Assembly: GCA_965207755.1 (NCBI GenBank)
Contig: OZ242297.1
Span: forward strand, 682,001 to 746,000
DNA from: Aldehydirespirator sp028819505
GTDB lineage: Bacteria; Actinomycetota; Acidimicrobiia; Acidimicrobiales; Aldehydirespiratoraceae
Length of the DNA: 64,000 nt
Direction of reading: 5' to 3'
Each line of letters opens with the position of its first letter. Within the stretch, counting starts at the first letter, position 1. Both the position numbers and the translations under genes were made by a program. Below are positions 17,801 through 24,803 of the stretch, piece by piece. The notes beneath the pieces were generated by a model that was given only the letters and a program-made list of their open reading frames with translations, was not told where the DNA came from and did not search any database.

Positions 17801-18957
17801 CGGAGCTTCGCGGTCTTCTGGCCGGCGGCGAGGACCACCGTCTTGGCGCCCTTGGCGGCGGCGGGGAGCTGGTTCGCGGTCTCGGTGACCGTCAGGTTCA
17901 GCGTGGTGTTCGCGGCGGGGGCCTGGTCGGCGGTGACCGTGAACTGCGCGTGGACCGCGGCGTCGCCGGGGTCGCCCTCGGTGACGGGGCTCGTGACGGC
18001 GGCGACGGTCACCGCCGGAAAGTCGTCGTTGAGCACCGTGACACTGGCCGAGGGCCCGGCCCGGTAGCGGTGGCCGTCCGCCACAGCCACCGCCGCGGTG
18101 ACCGCGCCGTCGGCCTCGATCGACGCGTCGTCCACCGTGGGCACATAGAACCCGAACACCACGCTGTCGCCGTCGCTGTGGTCCGGCGCCCCGAAGTCGA
18201 TGCCCGCCGCGTCGGGCCCGTCCGCGCCGTCAGCGTCCTGGGCGTCCTCCGCCGCGGGGGGGGGGGCCGCTGCCAGCACGTGGGCGCCCAGATAGCCGGC
18301 CGCCACCACATCGCCTTGCTGGGTCACGGTGACCGTCACCTCGAGGGTCTCCGCCGGCGGGGGATCCACCGTGACGGTGAACCGCGCCCGGCCGCCCTCG
18401 GTGACACGGTCCTGGTCGGCGGTTATCGACACCGACCGGTCCGGGCCGATCACCACATGGGTGCCCTGCCCGTAGAGGTCCATCGCCGCCAGCCCGCCCA
18501 GCGGCGCCACCGTCTCGGCGCGGCACAGCACCCCCACAGACACCGCGTCGCCCTCGCTCGCCACGAACCCGCCGCCCCCGCCCCCAGCGAGCCCGGACGG
18601 CACCGGGCCGTCCACGCACAGCTCGCCCAACCCGGGCCGCGACGCGAGGACCTCCGCGGCCACAGCCTCCAGACACTCCCCGTCGTCGACGCCGCAGGCC
18701 GCACTCGCAGCCGCGGCGGCCTCCTCCGCCGCGAGGTCCGCCACCAGACCGGCACGCCCCCCGGCGCCCGCCCACAGGACGAGCAGCACCAGCGTCGTCA
18801 GCGCTGGCACGAGAATCACCAACTCCAACGAAGCCGTCCCCCGCACACGGCGGCGCCCGCAACCCGTCAAGCGCCCACCGTCCCCCGAACCCCCGCCACG
18901 CGACGGGTCGCCGCAACCGTCGGAGGGTCGCCGCCCCTCGGACCGGGCCGCCCGCAC
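14899..18957 (-). CDS. TadE-like pseudopilin fused to about ten Calx-beta-type repeats (large surface or secreted protein)
   Basis: 1352 residues. Residues ~40-66 (RGTASLELVILVPALTTLVL and onward) are a TadE/TadG-like leader and membrane helix, preceded by a basic segment. After a Gly/Cys-containing region come about ten ~105-115-residue units, each with a TEGxxAxFTV start and a VxDNE or VRDDD end, the Calx-beta pattern of Ca-binding adhesive repeats. A non-repeat C-terminal domain (about 1190-1352) has six or more Cys. Ordinary TadE proteins are under 200 residues, so this is a long fusion. Several repeats are near-identical at DNA level (see repeat entries). A run of 11 C in the coding strand (18256-18266) could slip. 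The exact start is uncertain; ATG/GTG choices within the first 40 residues are all possible. Likely anchored or pilus-associated with repeats outside the cell. Confidence 0.85.
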   Translation of the reverse strand: MRAARSEGRRPSDGCGDPSRGGGSGDGGRLTGCGRRRVRGTASLELVILVPALTTLVLLVLWAGAGGRAGLVADLAAEEAAAAASAACGVDDGECLEAVAAEVLASRPGLGELCVDGPVPSGLAGGGGGGFVASEGDAVSVGVLCRAETVAPLGGLAAMDLYGQGTHVVIGPDRSVSITADQDRVTEGGRARFTVTVDPPPAETLEVTVTVTQQGDVVAAGYLGAHVLAAAPPPAAEDAQDADGADGPDAAGIDFGAPDHSDGDSVVFGFYVPTVDDASIEADGAVTAAVAVADGHRYRAGPSASVTVLNDDFPAVTVAAVTSPVTEGDPGDAAVHAQFTVTADQAPAANTTLNLTVTETANQLPAAAKGAKTVVLAAGQKTAKLRVQVPADNTVEADSTVTATITTGAGYTVGAPAAASATVRDDDLPTVTVAADAATVTEGRPAVFTVTADQAPAANTTLNLTVTETANQLPAAAKGAKTVVLAAGQKTANLRVQVPADNTVEADSTVTATITTGAGYTIGAPAAASATVRDDDLPTVTLAAVRSPVTEGDPGDAAVHAQFTVTADQAPAANTTLNLTVTETASQLPAAAKGAETVVLAAGQKTANLRVQVPADNTVEADSTVTAAITTGAGYTVGAPAAASVTVRDDDLPTVTITAGPDVYEGSPAKFTVTADQAPLADTTVNLTVVETASQLPPGSKGGQTVVLKAGAASVIHPVVTEPDDNNVESSSRVTATVTAGAGYIAGAPATDTLWVRDDDVPAVSVSAGPPVTEGQDAMFTVHAHQAPLGADLTVRVDITQTGQYADPAGLGARDVTIPEGDTTAKLAVATVDDATAESPGAVTATIAGAGRGYTVGAPAAASVIVKDNEPAVAVTAGPDITEGDHARFTIRADPAPTADITVTLTVTQTGTYVATAALGARNITIPKGSSTATLTAATVDDTTAERPGTATATLANGTAYTVGAPAAASVIVKDNEPAVTVTAGPDITEGDHARFTIRADPAPTADITVTLTVTQTGTYVATAALGARNITIPKGSSTATLTAATVDDTTAEVPGTVTATLAAAGTSRSYTVGRPSSATVDVEDNDRTVTITAGPAVTEGQPAAFTVHADPAPAADTRITVRLTQDGDFLRPLQRRANLVTLPAGAASTIYRVPTVDDAKDEPNGSVTATVTAAAGYKTGTPASAAVTVNDNDEVLSGISYRPPYCNRSWGLIEGASTNFCVFSAGRSTVDVEYTIYFTHDHHGILWAEDEALNKAAASTSCAVQGSDVVLEDWIDGTFGKDARWDDAIKGSGALRGTIPAGSLIHVAWNVEVCDDTVSEGRERIGLVARLEAAGRTRTFPNTPIYVYDND
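15801..16400. repeat. Near-identical 321-bp tandem repeats encoding Calx-beta units
   Basis: About 280 bp from 15801 recurs from 16122 almost without change (period 321 bp, 107 codons). The two encoded units are the pair beginning TEGDHARFTIRADPAPTADI. Confidence 0.9.
17040..18010. repeat. Three near-identical tandem repeats of 327-345 bp encoding Calx-beta units
   Basis: Matching points fall at 17081, 17426 and 17753 (steps of 345 and 327 bp, both whole codons). The encoded units share TVTADQAPAANTTLNLTVTE and VQVPADNTVEADSTVTA. The longer step includes an extra six-codon GDPGDA-type insertion near the unit start. Confidence 0.9.
18256..18266. repeat. G11 homopolymer (C11 in coding strand) inside the TadE/Calx-beta gene
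   Basis: Eleven consecutive G on the plus strand encode Ala-Pro-Pro-Pro near residue 232, upstream of all but one of the Calx-beta units. A one-base change would truncate the protein before the repeats. Confidence 0.85.
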
Positions 18958-19000
18958 CGCCGCCGCTCAGCCCGTCACAGCGCCGGCGCGCTCAAGCCGG

Positions 19001-19040
19001 CCCGGATCCGCCGCTCCGCCCGATCCAGGACACGCCGCGG
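19001..19040. repeat. Direct repeat bracketing the TadE/Calx-beta gene, right copy
   Basis: CCCGGATCCGCCGCTCCGCC followed by CGATCCAGGACACGCCGCGG; pairs with 14852-14890, 4.15 kb away, in the same orientation. Confidence 0.8.
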
Positions 19041-19136
19041 CCCGGCTGAGCGTCCCGCCCAGAAGCGACTCACCCCGACACAGGGCCGTCCACGGGCGGC
19101 AAACGGACAAGACACCCCGGGAGGATGGCATCATCT

Positions 19137-19250
19137 GGGGCCGCGAGTCAAGGCAACGCTCTGGGCGGAGCGACCGCGGATTCCGCCGCCTGCCGCTCCG
19201 GCGGCGCCCAGTGGGGCCGTGAGTCAAGGCAACGCTCTGGGCGGAGCGAC
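19137..19250. repeat. Two 38-bp direct repeats in the promoter region
   Basis: GAGTCAAGGCAACGCTCTGG and the following GCGGAGCGAC occur at 19137-19174 and 19213-19250 (one base different in 38), 76 bp apart. They may be regulator-binding sites or a duplication scar. Confidence 0.75.
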
Positions 19251-19276
19251 GCTGTGCCCCACTGTCCTCGGCGGCT

Positions 19277-20305
19277 TCAAGGGCTCGCCTCGGCTACCAG
19301 GTCGGCGAGCATGCGGCGCATCTCCAGGGTGATGCGGTCGGCCTTGGAGTGGTACTCGAGCGCCGGGACGAGCGGCACCGCCTTGGTGCCGATGCGCTGC
19401 AGCAGCGCGCTGTCCTCGGCCGCCACCGCCTGCTGGAAGGCCACCGTGGCGGCGATGGCGCCGGGCTCGTCGTCGATGTCGTTGCGGTAGTCGGTGCAGT
19501 AGAGCCGGGTGGTGGCCGCGTCCACAGGCTGGTGGCAGAAGCTGATGGTCAGCACCATGCCCTCTTCGGGGTAGCCGATGCGCAGGTACACGTGGTGGGG
19601 GGCAGTGAACACGAACAGCAGCTCCCGCTCCACCACCCTGTAGTCGCCGTCGGCGCCCATCGAGTCGTCCAAGGCCTTGGTGAAGTGGCGGTGGCGGGCG
19701 GTGAAGCGCCAGCCGTCGCGTTCCATCCTGTAGTCCCGCACCAGCTTGTCGTCGGGGTCGCCGAACGTGTTCAGATGCACGAACGGCAGATGGCCCAGGT
19801 CGAGGAAGTTGTCCGCCATCTGGGCCGCCCCCGCGTTCCAGTCGGACGGGGGCAGGGGGCAGGTGACGAAGCTGGGGTCGTGGTGCTCGGGAACCTCCGG
19901 CAGCGGCGCGACTGGCTCCTCGGGCGCCAGCCACACCAGGTCCAGCGCCTCGGCCACCCCCGCGGCCGCGCTGGCGCAGGCCCGGGCCGGTATGGGCAGC
20001 CCCGGATCGACGGCCGGTATCTCCACGCAGGTCCCGTCGGCGGCGAACCGGAAGCCGTGGTAGGCGCATCGCAGCGTGTCGCCCTCGATGGTGCCCGCGC
20101 TGAGCGGCGAGTAGCGGTGCGGGCAGGGATCTCTCAGGGCGGCCAACTCGCCTCCCAGCCGCACCAGGCACCAGCGCTCGCCCAGCAGGTCCACGGCCAC
20201 GGGCTGCTCGCTGCCAATGTCGGCGCTGCGGGCCACCGGATGCCAGCACCGTCGCAGCGCCGGATGCTCGTTGTCGATCCAGGTGGTGCTCCAGTCCGCG
20301 TTCAT
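19277..20305 (-). CDS. Rieske non-heme iron oxygenase (single-subunit, vanillate demethylase/phthalate dioxygenase-like)
   Basis: 342 residues. The N-terminal Rieske domain has CPHRYSPLSAGTIEG and LRCAYHGFRF, giving CxH-x17-CxxH. The catalytic domain has the iron-site motif ADNFLDLGHLPFVHLNTFG (D-x-x-H-x4-H type). The length and spacing match the one-component oxygenases that partner a separate reductase; no reductase is encoded in this window. It is the last gene of the operon 24332-19277, after two amidohydrolases. A 47-bp palindrome lies between it and the upstream gene and may affect its expression. The substrate is unknown. Confidence 0.9.
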   Translation of the reverse strand: MNADWSTTWIDNEHPALRRCWHPVARSADIGSEQPVAVDLLGERWCLVRLGGELAALRDPCPHRYSPLSAGTIEGDTLRCAYHGFRFAADGTCVEIPAVDPGLPIPARACASAAAGVAEALDLVWLAPEEPVAPLPEVPEHHDPSFVTCPLPPSDWNAGAAQMADNFLDLGHLPFVHLNTFGDPDDKLVRDYRMERDGWRFTARHRHFTKALDDSMGADGDYRVVERELLFVFTAPHHVYLRIGYPEEGMVLTISFCHQPVDAATTRLYCTDYRNDIDDEPGAIAATVAFQQAVAAEDSALLQRIGTKAVPLVPALEYHSKADRITLEMRRMLADLVAEASP

Positions 20306-20384
20306 CGTGCTGTTCCCCCTTGTGTGGCCTCAGTCGTCAGGTCTGCCGACGTCTTCGAACGCCGGCATCCGGGATCCCCCTGCC

Positions 20385-20431
20385 TTCTTGATGTAGTTGA
20401 CCGCACCAGACCGGCACAACTGCATCAAGAA
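20385..20431. repeat. Palindromic element, family 2, copy A (supplies the upstream stop codon)
   Basis: Arms TTCTTGATGTAGTTG (20385-20399) and CAACTGCATCAAGAA (20417-20431), 15 bp with one G-T type mismatch, loop of 17. The related copy is at 46839-46885 in the opposite orientation. The TGA of the minus-strand amidohydrolase (20425-20427) lies inside the right arm. Confidence 0.85.
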
Positions 20432-21936
20432 TGGCGAGGCGCGGTCACGCCGGCATCCCCGAAGGCCGGAGTGATCTGGGCCAAGCGCTCCACGGGGGCC
20501 GGTCGGGCCATCTCGTAGTCGTGGATCTCGGTCAGCACGCCGGCGTAGCGGTCGTAGAAGGCCTGGCGCTCGGGCAGGTGCTCGTGGAGGCGCCGCTGCA
20601 GGTCGCGGAACCGCTCGGCCATGGCATCGGTGTCGACGCGGGTCGATCGGCCCTCGGAAACCACCGGTTCGCCGTCGACGATCACGGTGTTCACCGACTC
20701 GCCGTGCTCGGCCAGCACCAGGCTCGTCACCAGGCCCTCGGCATGCACCGGCACGTGGCGCTCGGTGTCGAGCAGCACGATGTCGGCTGCGCTGCCCGGT
20801 TGCAGCGAGCCCAGCGGCTGGCCCAGCGCGGCGGCGCCGCCCTGAAGGCACATCCTCCAGATCGCGGGGGCTTGCGGCCAGCGCAGGTGCGATCCGTGCA
20901 GTGTCTGCAACAGCGTGGCGAACTTCATGGCCTCGAACATGTTCTGGTTGTCGTTGGAGGCCGCGCCGTCCGCGCCCAGCGCCACGCTGACGGAACCCTC
21001 CAGCAGGTCGGCCACCGGCAGGATGCCCGACCCGCACCGCAGGTTCGACACCGGGTTGTGTACGACCGTCGCCCCGCAGCGGCGAACCGTGGCGTACTCG
21101 TCGGGATCCATCCACACGCAATGGGCCAGGCTCGAGCCGGGGTACAGCATCCCCAGGTCCTCCAGGTACGACACGCTGGATCGCCCGTAGCGCTCGAGGT
21201 TGGCGGCGATCTGGGTCCTGGTCTCCAGCACGTGGGTGTGGAACCCCGCGCCGCGCTCGCGGGCCAGGCGGGCCAGGCCGTCCATCAGCTCGTGGCTGCA
21301 GCGCTGAGGGGCCGAGGGCCCCACCATCGGCGTGAGCCGGGAGTGGGCGCCCTGCCAGCGGTCGAAGAACCCGGTCATGGACTCGACCAGCCCCTGCGGG
21401 TCGAACGGGTCGCCGAGCGGCTCCGGCTTCGGCTGGGACGCGCCCGCGAACGACATCGTGTCGAAGATGTCGAGATCGCCGATCATGGGGGCCAGACCGG
21501 CCCGCATCCCGGCGTCGGCGTAGGCGCTCATGACGGCCTCCGAGTAGTCCTCGAAATCCCACGGCGCGACCCAGCCGTGGTCGAGCACCGCGGTGCAGCC
21601 CGATTCGAGCATCTCCAGCGCACCGGCCATGGCCAGCGTGTAGCGGTCCTCGGCGGTGATGGGGGGCTTCCCGAACACAGCCCACATGAGCCACAGGTCG
21701 AGCGGCAGGTTGGGGGTCGTTCCCCGGTCGAGGCTCTGTCCCGAGTGGGTGTGGGCGTTGATCAGGCCCGGCATGGCCACCATCTCGTCGGCGTCGATCA
21801 CTCTGGCCGATCCGGGACGCAGGCCGGGGCCGACCTCTGTGATAGTGCCCTCTTCGGCTCTGATGTCCGCGACCCGCAACGGGCCCTCCGCGTCGAGGAT
21901 TGTGGCCCCCCGCACGAGGATTTCAGAGGCGCTCAC
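20425..21936 (-). CDS. Amidohydrolase family protein (chlorohydrolase/deaminase-like) 1
   Basis: 503 residues from GTG 21936. Metal-site motifs of subtype III amidohydrolases are visible: MPGLINAHTHSGQSL (HxH), GFHTHVLETRTQ (His), SLAHCVWMDPDEY and ALGADGAASNDNQNMFEAMK (Asp). The N-terminal ILVRGATILDAEGP and C-terminal ADIVLLDTERHVPVH strands form the usual flanking beta domain. Closest in style to TrzN/AtzB/SsnA-type enzymes that remove amino or halide groups from N-heteroaromatics, but the substrate is not proven. It lies 52 nt after a second amidohydrolase gene in the same operon. Its last codons run into a palindromic element. Confidence 0.9.
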   Translation of the reverse strand: MSASEILVRGATILDAEGPLRVADIRAEEGTITEVGPGLRPGSARVIDADEMVAMPGLINAHTHSGQSLDRGTTPNLPLDLWLMWAVFGKPPITAEDRYTLAMAGALEMLESGCTAVLDHGWVAPWDFEDYSEAVMSAYADAGMRAGLAPMIGDLDIFDTMSFAGASQPKPEPLGDPFDPQGLVESMTGFFDRWQGAHSRLTPMVGPSAPQRCSHELMDGLARLARERGAGFHTHVLETRTQIAANLERYGRSSVSYLEDLGMLYPGSSLAHCVWMDPDEYATVRRCGATVVHNPVSNLRCGSGILPVADLLEGSVSVALGADGAASNDNQNMFEAMKFATLLQTLHGSHLRWPQAPAIWRMCLQGGAAALGQPLGSLQPGSAADIVLLDTERHVPVHAEGLVTSLVLAEHGESVNTVIVDGEPVVSEGRSTRVDTDAMAERFRDLQRRLHEHLPERQAFYDRYAGVLTEIHDYEMARPAPVERLAQITPAFGDAGVTAPRHS

Positions 21937-21951
21937 GGCTGCTCGTGGCTC

Positions 21952-22013
21952 GCAGGCAGTCGACGCTGGTGCCGCCGCGACTCATGCATCACAGGTAGTC
22001 GACGTTGGTGCCG
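21952..22013. repeat. Echo of the second amidohydrolase's 3' end
   Basis: About 23 bp covering the last codons (21991-22013) recurs at 21952-21974, 39 bp away, with about 20 of 23 bases the same. Confidence 0.6.
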
Positions 22014-23443
22014 AGCTGCACGTAGCGGCGGGGCGCCATCTCGGCGATCATGCGGGCGCCCAGCGCCTCGGCCTCGTCCAGGAGCTCCTCCTCGTCGATG
22101 GTCAGCAGCCGGCCCTCGTGCATCACCAGCTGCCCGGCCACGATGGTGGACTCGGCGTCGGTCCCGACCCCGTACCGCACCAGGGTGGCCACCGGATCCG
22201 TCGACGGGGTGAGCCGCACGTTGTTGGCGTCGATCACGCAGATGTCGGCCGCCTTGCCCGCCTCCAGCGACCCGATCTCGTCGTCCCACAGCAGCAGCCT
22301 GGCCGCGTCGATGGTGCCCATCTCGAAGGCGTCGTTGCAGGAGAACCCGTAGGGATCGAACAGCGGCATGGCCGCCTGGTTGTGCATGATGTGGGCGATC
22401 CGCATCAGCTTCAGCAAGTCGTTGATGATGGTGTCGCAGCCCAGCCCGACGGTTATGCCCCGGGCCCGCATCAGGGGCACCCGGGTGACGGCCGACATGA
22501 TGTCGGTGCATACCACCGGGGCGTGGGCCAGCTTGGCCCCGGCCTCGGCCATCAGGTCGATCTCGCGGTCGGTGGTGAGCATGGCGTGGATGGCCACCAG
22601 CCGCTCGGTCAGCGCGCCGATGGAGGCCAGGTGCTCCAGCGGGCGGTGCCCGAACAGCGAGACGCTCAGCTCGATCTCCTCGCGGTCGCGGTTGATGTGG
22701 GTCATGATGCCGGTGCCCCACTCCTGGACCAGCTCGTCGGTGGCCAGGTAGCGCTCGTCCGAGCATGACGGCACGCCCAGGTTGTGGACCCACGGGCGCA
22801 GCCGTCCCTCGCCCTTGGCGAACCACTTGGCGAAGAACTCCTTGGTGTAGTCGAGGTCGTCGGCCAGGGCGGCCGGATCGTCGCGGTACCAGGACTTCTC
22901 GGTGATCTGCTCGTAGTTGCCGGCTAGCCGGGACTCGCGGTCCCACATGCCCCGGGCCAGGGCGCAGCGGATGCCGGTCTCCATCACGGTCTCGGCGATG
23001 GGCTCCTCGTGGGCCACCGTGCAGGTGGTCTCGGTCATGGTGGTGACGCCGGCCCGCAGCAGCTGGGCGAAGGCCACCCGGGCGCTGACCCGCACGTCGT
23101 CGGTGTCCTGTATGGCTTCGGCCGGGATGTAGATGCGGTAGATGTTGGGGAAGTCCTCCACTGTGCTCTCCCGGCACAGGGCCTGGGCGATGTGGTTGTG
23201 GCAGTCGATCAGACCGGGGATCACGTAGCGCCTGGCCCCGCCGATGCGTCGCGCGTCGGGGTGGCGGGCCCGCAGCTCGGCCGCGTTGCCCACGTCGGCG
23301 ATGCACCCCTCGGCGACGGCCACGGCACCGTCGGCGATGACCCGCCGCTCGGGATCCATGGTCACCACAGTGCCCTCGACCAGCATCGATACCGGCTCGG
23401 TCGTCGCACCGGTGCCTGGTGTTGCGGAGTCGGGTGGGCTCAC
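21989..23443 (-). CDS. Amidohydrolase family protein (chlorohydrolase/deaminase-like) 2
   Basis: 484 residues. GTG 23443 is chosen because AAGGAGG lies 6-7 nt upstream; a longer in-frame extension overlaps the PanB-like gene. Metal-site motifs: IPGLIDCHNHIAQAL, where the usual HxH reads HNH, GIMTHINRDREE, VAIHAMLTTDREIDL and VGLGCDTIINDLLKL. It shares the family of the downstream neighbour but only distant sequence, so the two probably act at successive steps or on different intermediates. The gap to the PanB-like gene is 16 nt and to the next amidohydrolase 52 nt. Confidence 0.9.
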   Translation of the reverse strand: MSPPDSATPGTGATTEPVSMLVEGTVVTMDPERRVIADGAVAVAEGCIADVGNAAELRARHPDARRIGGARRYVIPGLIDCHNHIAQALCRESTVEDFPNIYRIYIPAEAIQDTDDVRVSARVAFAQLLRAGVTTMTETTCTVAHEEPIAETVMETGIRCALARGMWDRESRLAGNYEQITEKSWYRDDPAALADDLDYTKEFFAKWFAKGEGRLRPWVHNLGVPSCSDERYLATDELVQEWGTGIMTHINRDREEIELSVSLFGHRPLEHLASIGALTERLVAIHAMLTTDREIDLMAEAGAKLAHAPVVCTDIMSAVTRVPLMRARGITVGLGCDTIINDLLKLMRIAHIMHNQAAMPLFDPYGFSCNDAFEMGTIDAARLLLWDDEIGSLEAGKAADICVIDANNVRLTPSTDPVATLVRYGVGTDAESTIVAGQLVMHEGRLLTIDEEELLDEAEALGARMIAEMAPRRYVQLGTNVDYL

Positions 23444-23459
23444 TCGGGCCTCCTTGGGC

Positions 23460-24332
23460 TCAGTGTTGCGGCCTGGCAATCTCGGTCCATGGCACTCCTC
23501 CGATCGGTCGCGTGCCGGCGTCGTTGCGGTCATTCTCGCCGCTGTCGAGCGCCTCGATGAACGCGGCCAGCTCGGCGCCGTCGATCTGCAGCTTGTGCTC
23601 GGCCGCGGGGTAGGCCCCGCCCTCCACGTCGGCCCGGTACTCGCCGTAGGCCGCCACCCGCTCGGTGTGGAGGCGCTCGTACTCGGCCCTGAAGTCTCGG
23701 TACTTCTTGGAGTGGCGCGGGTAGTGCCCGGTGTTGGTGCCCAGGATGTCCATGCTGAACAGGTACTGGGCGTCGCATCCGGCCCCCGATCCCATCGAGA
23801 TAAGGAACAGGGAAGAACGCTGCGAGATGGCGGCCGCAACCGGCTCGGGCACGAGCTCGATCTCGGCTGCGAAGGCCCCGGCGTCCTCCAAGGCCCGGGC
23901 CTGGCGCCACACCCTGAGGGCGGTCTCGGCTGTCTTGCCGGTGGCCCGGTACCCGCCGTACCAGGTCCTGTGGGTGGGGATGAACCCGATGTGGCCCACC
24001 ACGGCCAATCCCTCGGCCGCCAGCCGGGCCACGGTGTCGAGGCCCGCCGCGCAGTACACCGCGTCGGCGCCGAGGCGGTGCATGGCCATGCCCATGCGCA
24101 GGTACTCGTCGGTGGTGGCGTGGACCCCGTAGGCCAGCGCGGCGATGATGAACGTCGTCGGGGCAGCCTCCCGGACCTCGCGGCTCATGGTCTCGTCGGG
24201 CAGGCACAGCATGTCGAGGCCGGCCTCCTCCACCGCCCGGACCTCCTCGAGGGACAGGACGAATATGTCGGTGAGCTGGCGCTGCCCCTTGCCGGCCAGA
24301 AGGTCGGCCACAGTGGGCTTGATCCGTGACAC
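23460..24332 (-). CDS. PanB-like (ketopantoate hydroxymethyltransferase superfamily) protein in a catabolic operon
   Basis: 290 residues from GTG 24332. The N-terminus RIKPTVADLLAGKGQRQLT resembles the PanB opening; later GHIGFIPTHRTWYGGYRATG and AFAAEIELVPEPVAAAI correspond to PanB segments, as does SMGSGAGCDAQYLFSMDILG. PanB transfers a hydroxymethyl group from methylene-tetrahydrofolate to 2-oxoisovalerate; relatives in the PEP mutase/isocitrate lyase superfamily cleave or form C-C bonds. Several conserved segments are altered (for example CLPDETMS where PanB has VGDSLG), and its operon partners are amidohydrolases and an oxygenase rather than panC/panD. A catabolic aldolase or lyase-type role is therefore more likely; this is inference. 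The predicted operator lies 23 bp upstream. Confidence 0.75.
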   Translation of the reverse strand: MSRIKPTVADLLAGKGQRQLTDIFVLSLEEVRAVEEAGLDMLCLPDETMSREVREAAPTTFIIAALAYGVHATTDEYLRMGMAMHRLGADAVYCAAGLDTVARLAAEGLAVVGHIGFIPTHRTWYGGYRATGKTAETALRVWRQARALEDAGAFAAEIELVPEPVAAAISQRSSLFLISMGSGAGCDAQYLFSMDILGTNTGHYPRHSKKYRDFRAEYERLHTERVAAYGEYRADVEGGAYPAAEHKLQIDGAELAAFIEALDSGENDRNDAGTRPIGGVPWTEIARPQH

Positions 24333-24351
24333 GCCATGAAGACAATCACAA

Positions 24352-24388
24352 GACTTTGATAGGATCAAACACGCTGATGCGAGATCCC
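24352..24388. repeat. 37-bp direct repeat, left border of the methyltransferase cassette
   Basis: Identical to 26618-26654. It begins GACTTTGATAGGATCAAACA and runs through a copy of the first four codons of the aldo/keto reductase (ATGCGAGATCCC), although no reductase follows here. Confidence 0.97.
24353..24370. promoter_or_regulatory. Predicted operator GTTTGATCNNATCAAAGT, site 1
   Basis: Minus-strand reading GTTTGATCCTATCAAAGT, 21 bp before the GTG of the PanB-like gene. It has near-perfect dyad symmetry (TTTGAT-N3-ATCAAA). The same 18-mer, apart from the two central bases, occurs at 44947-44964; an identical copy is at 26619-26636. Confidence 0.75.
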
Positions 24389-24401
24389 TTGGCCAACGCC
24401 G

Positions 24402-24779
24402 CTAGTCGGTGCCGGTTTGCCAGGGATCTCCGGGGCTCGTCGGGTCGAACCGGACCTTCTGCACATCGAGTGCCTCAAGGGCGTCTGGACCGTGGGTCTT
24501 GAGCCAGCTGGTCTGCGAGTGCCACATCGGTTCCAGGGCGGTTTGGAGTTGAGGAGTCAGGCGCACTCCGGCGGCGAGTCGCACGGCGCCGCGCGGTAGT
24601 CCTCCCAGCGCGCTCAGAGCGCGCACACGGGAAGCGCCCCCATGCTCGCACGCGTCCAACAGAACGCTGATGCGCCGATGCCGCGACAGCAGGTGCGCCG
24701 CGATGTCGGCTCGCCGCTCGTCGGTGCCTGTGAGCCATTCGACGAGCGTCGCCTCCGTGTGTTCGTCTAGATGATCCAA
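24402..24779 (-). CDS. Hypothetical protein, divergent to the DNA methyltransferase gene
   Basis: 125 residues, not recognised. It is mostly helical by composition: HLDEHTEATLVEWLTGTDER, then HRRISVLLDACEHG, then repeated Ala/Leu/Gly helices and a polar C-terminus containing MWHSQTSWLKTHGPDALE. It has no membrane segment, signal peptide or Cys cluster. It starts 25 bp from the methyltransferase ATG in the opposite direction and lies inside the 37-bp-repeat cassette, so it may be a partner (for example a specificity, immunity or toxin component). That is only position-based inference. Base composition is similar to its neighbours. Confidence 0.55.
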   Translation of the reverse strand: MDHLDEHTEATLVEWLTGTDERRADIAAHLLSRHRRISVLLDACEHGGASRVRALSALGGLPRGAVRLAAGVRLTPQLQTALEPMWHSQTSWLKTHGPDALEALDVQKVRFDPTSPGDPWQTGTD

Positions 24780-24803
24780 CCCACGAATGCGAGGCTACCG
24801 ACC

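Larger units (their letters stand above)
18958..19276. other. 319-bp intergenic region upstream of the TadE/Calx-beta gene
   Basis: No credible gene. It holds the right copy of the gene-flanking repeat (19001-19040) and two copies of a 38-bp direct repeat (19137-19174 and 19213-19250). A partial third copy may be present near 19047 (CCGCCCAGAAGCGACTCAC, inverted sense). The promoter of the minus-strand gene must lie here. Confidence 0.6.

Noticed and set aside
14899..18957. CRISPR-like appearance of regularly spaced repeats
   Set aside because: Units are ~110 codons long, in frame and protein-coding; there are no short identical repeats with unique spacers.
16300..19332. A 1010-codon plus-strand frame opposite the TadE/Calx-beta gene
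   Set aside because: Gly/Asp-rich antisense of the Calx-beta repeats with no domain; the minus strand carries the TadE helix and regular repeats.
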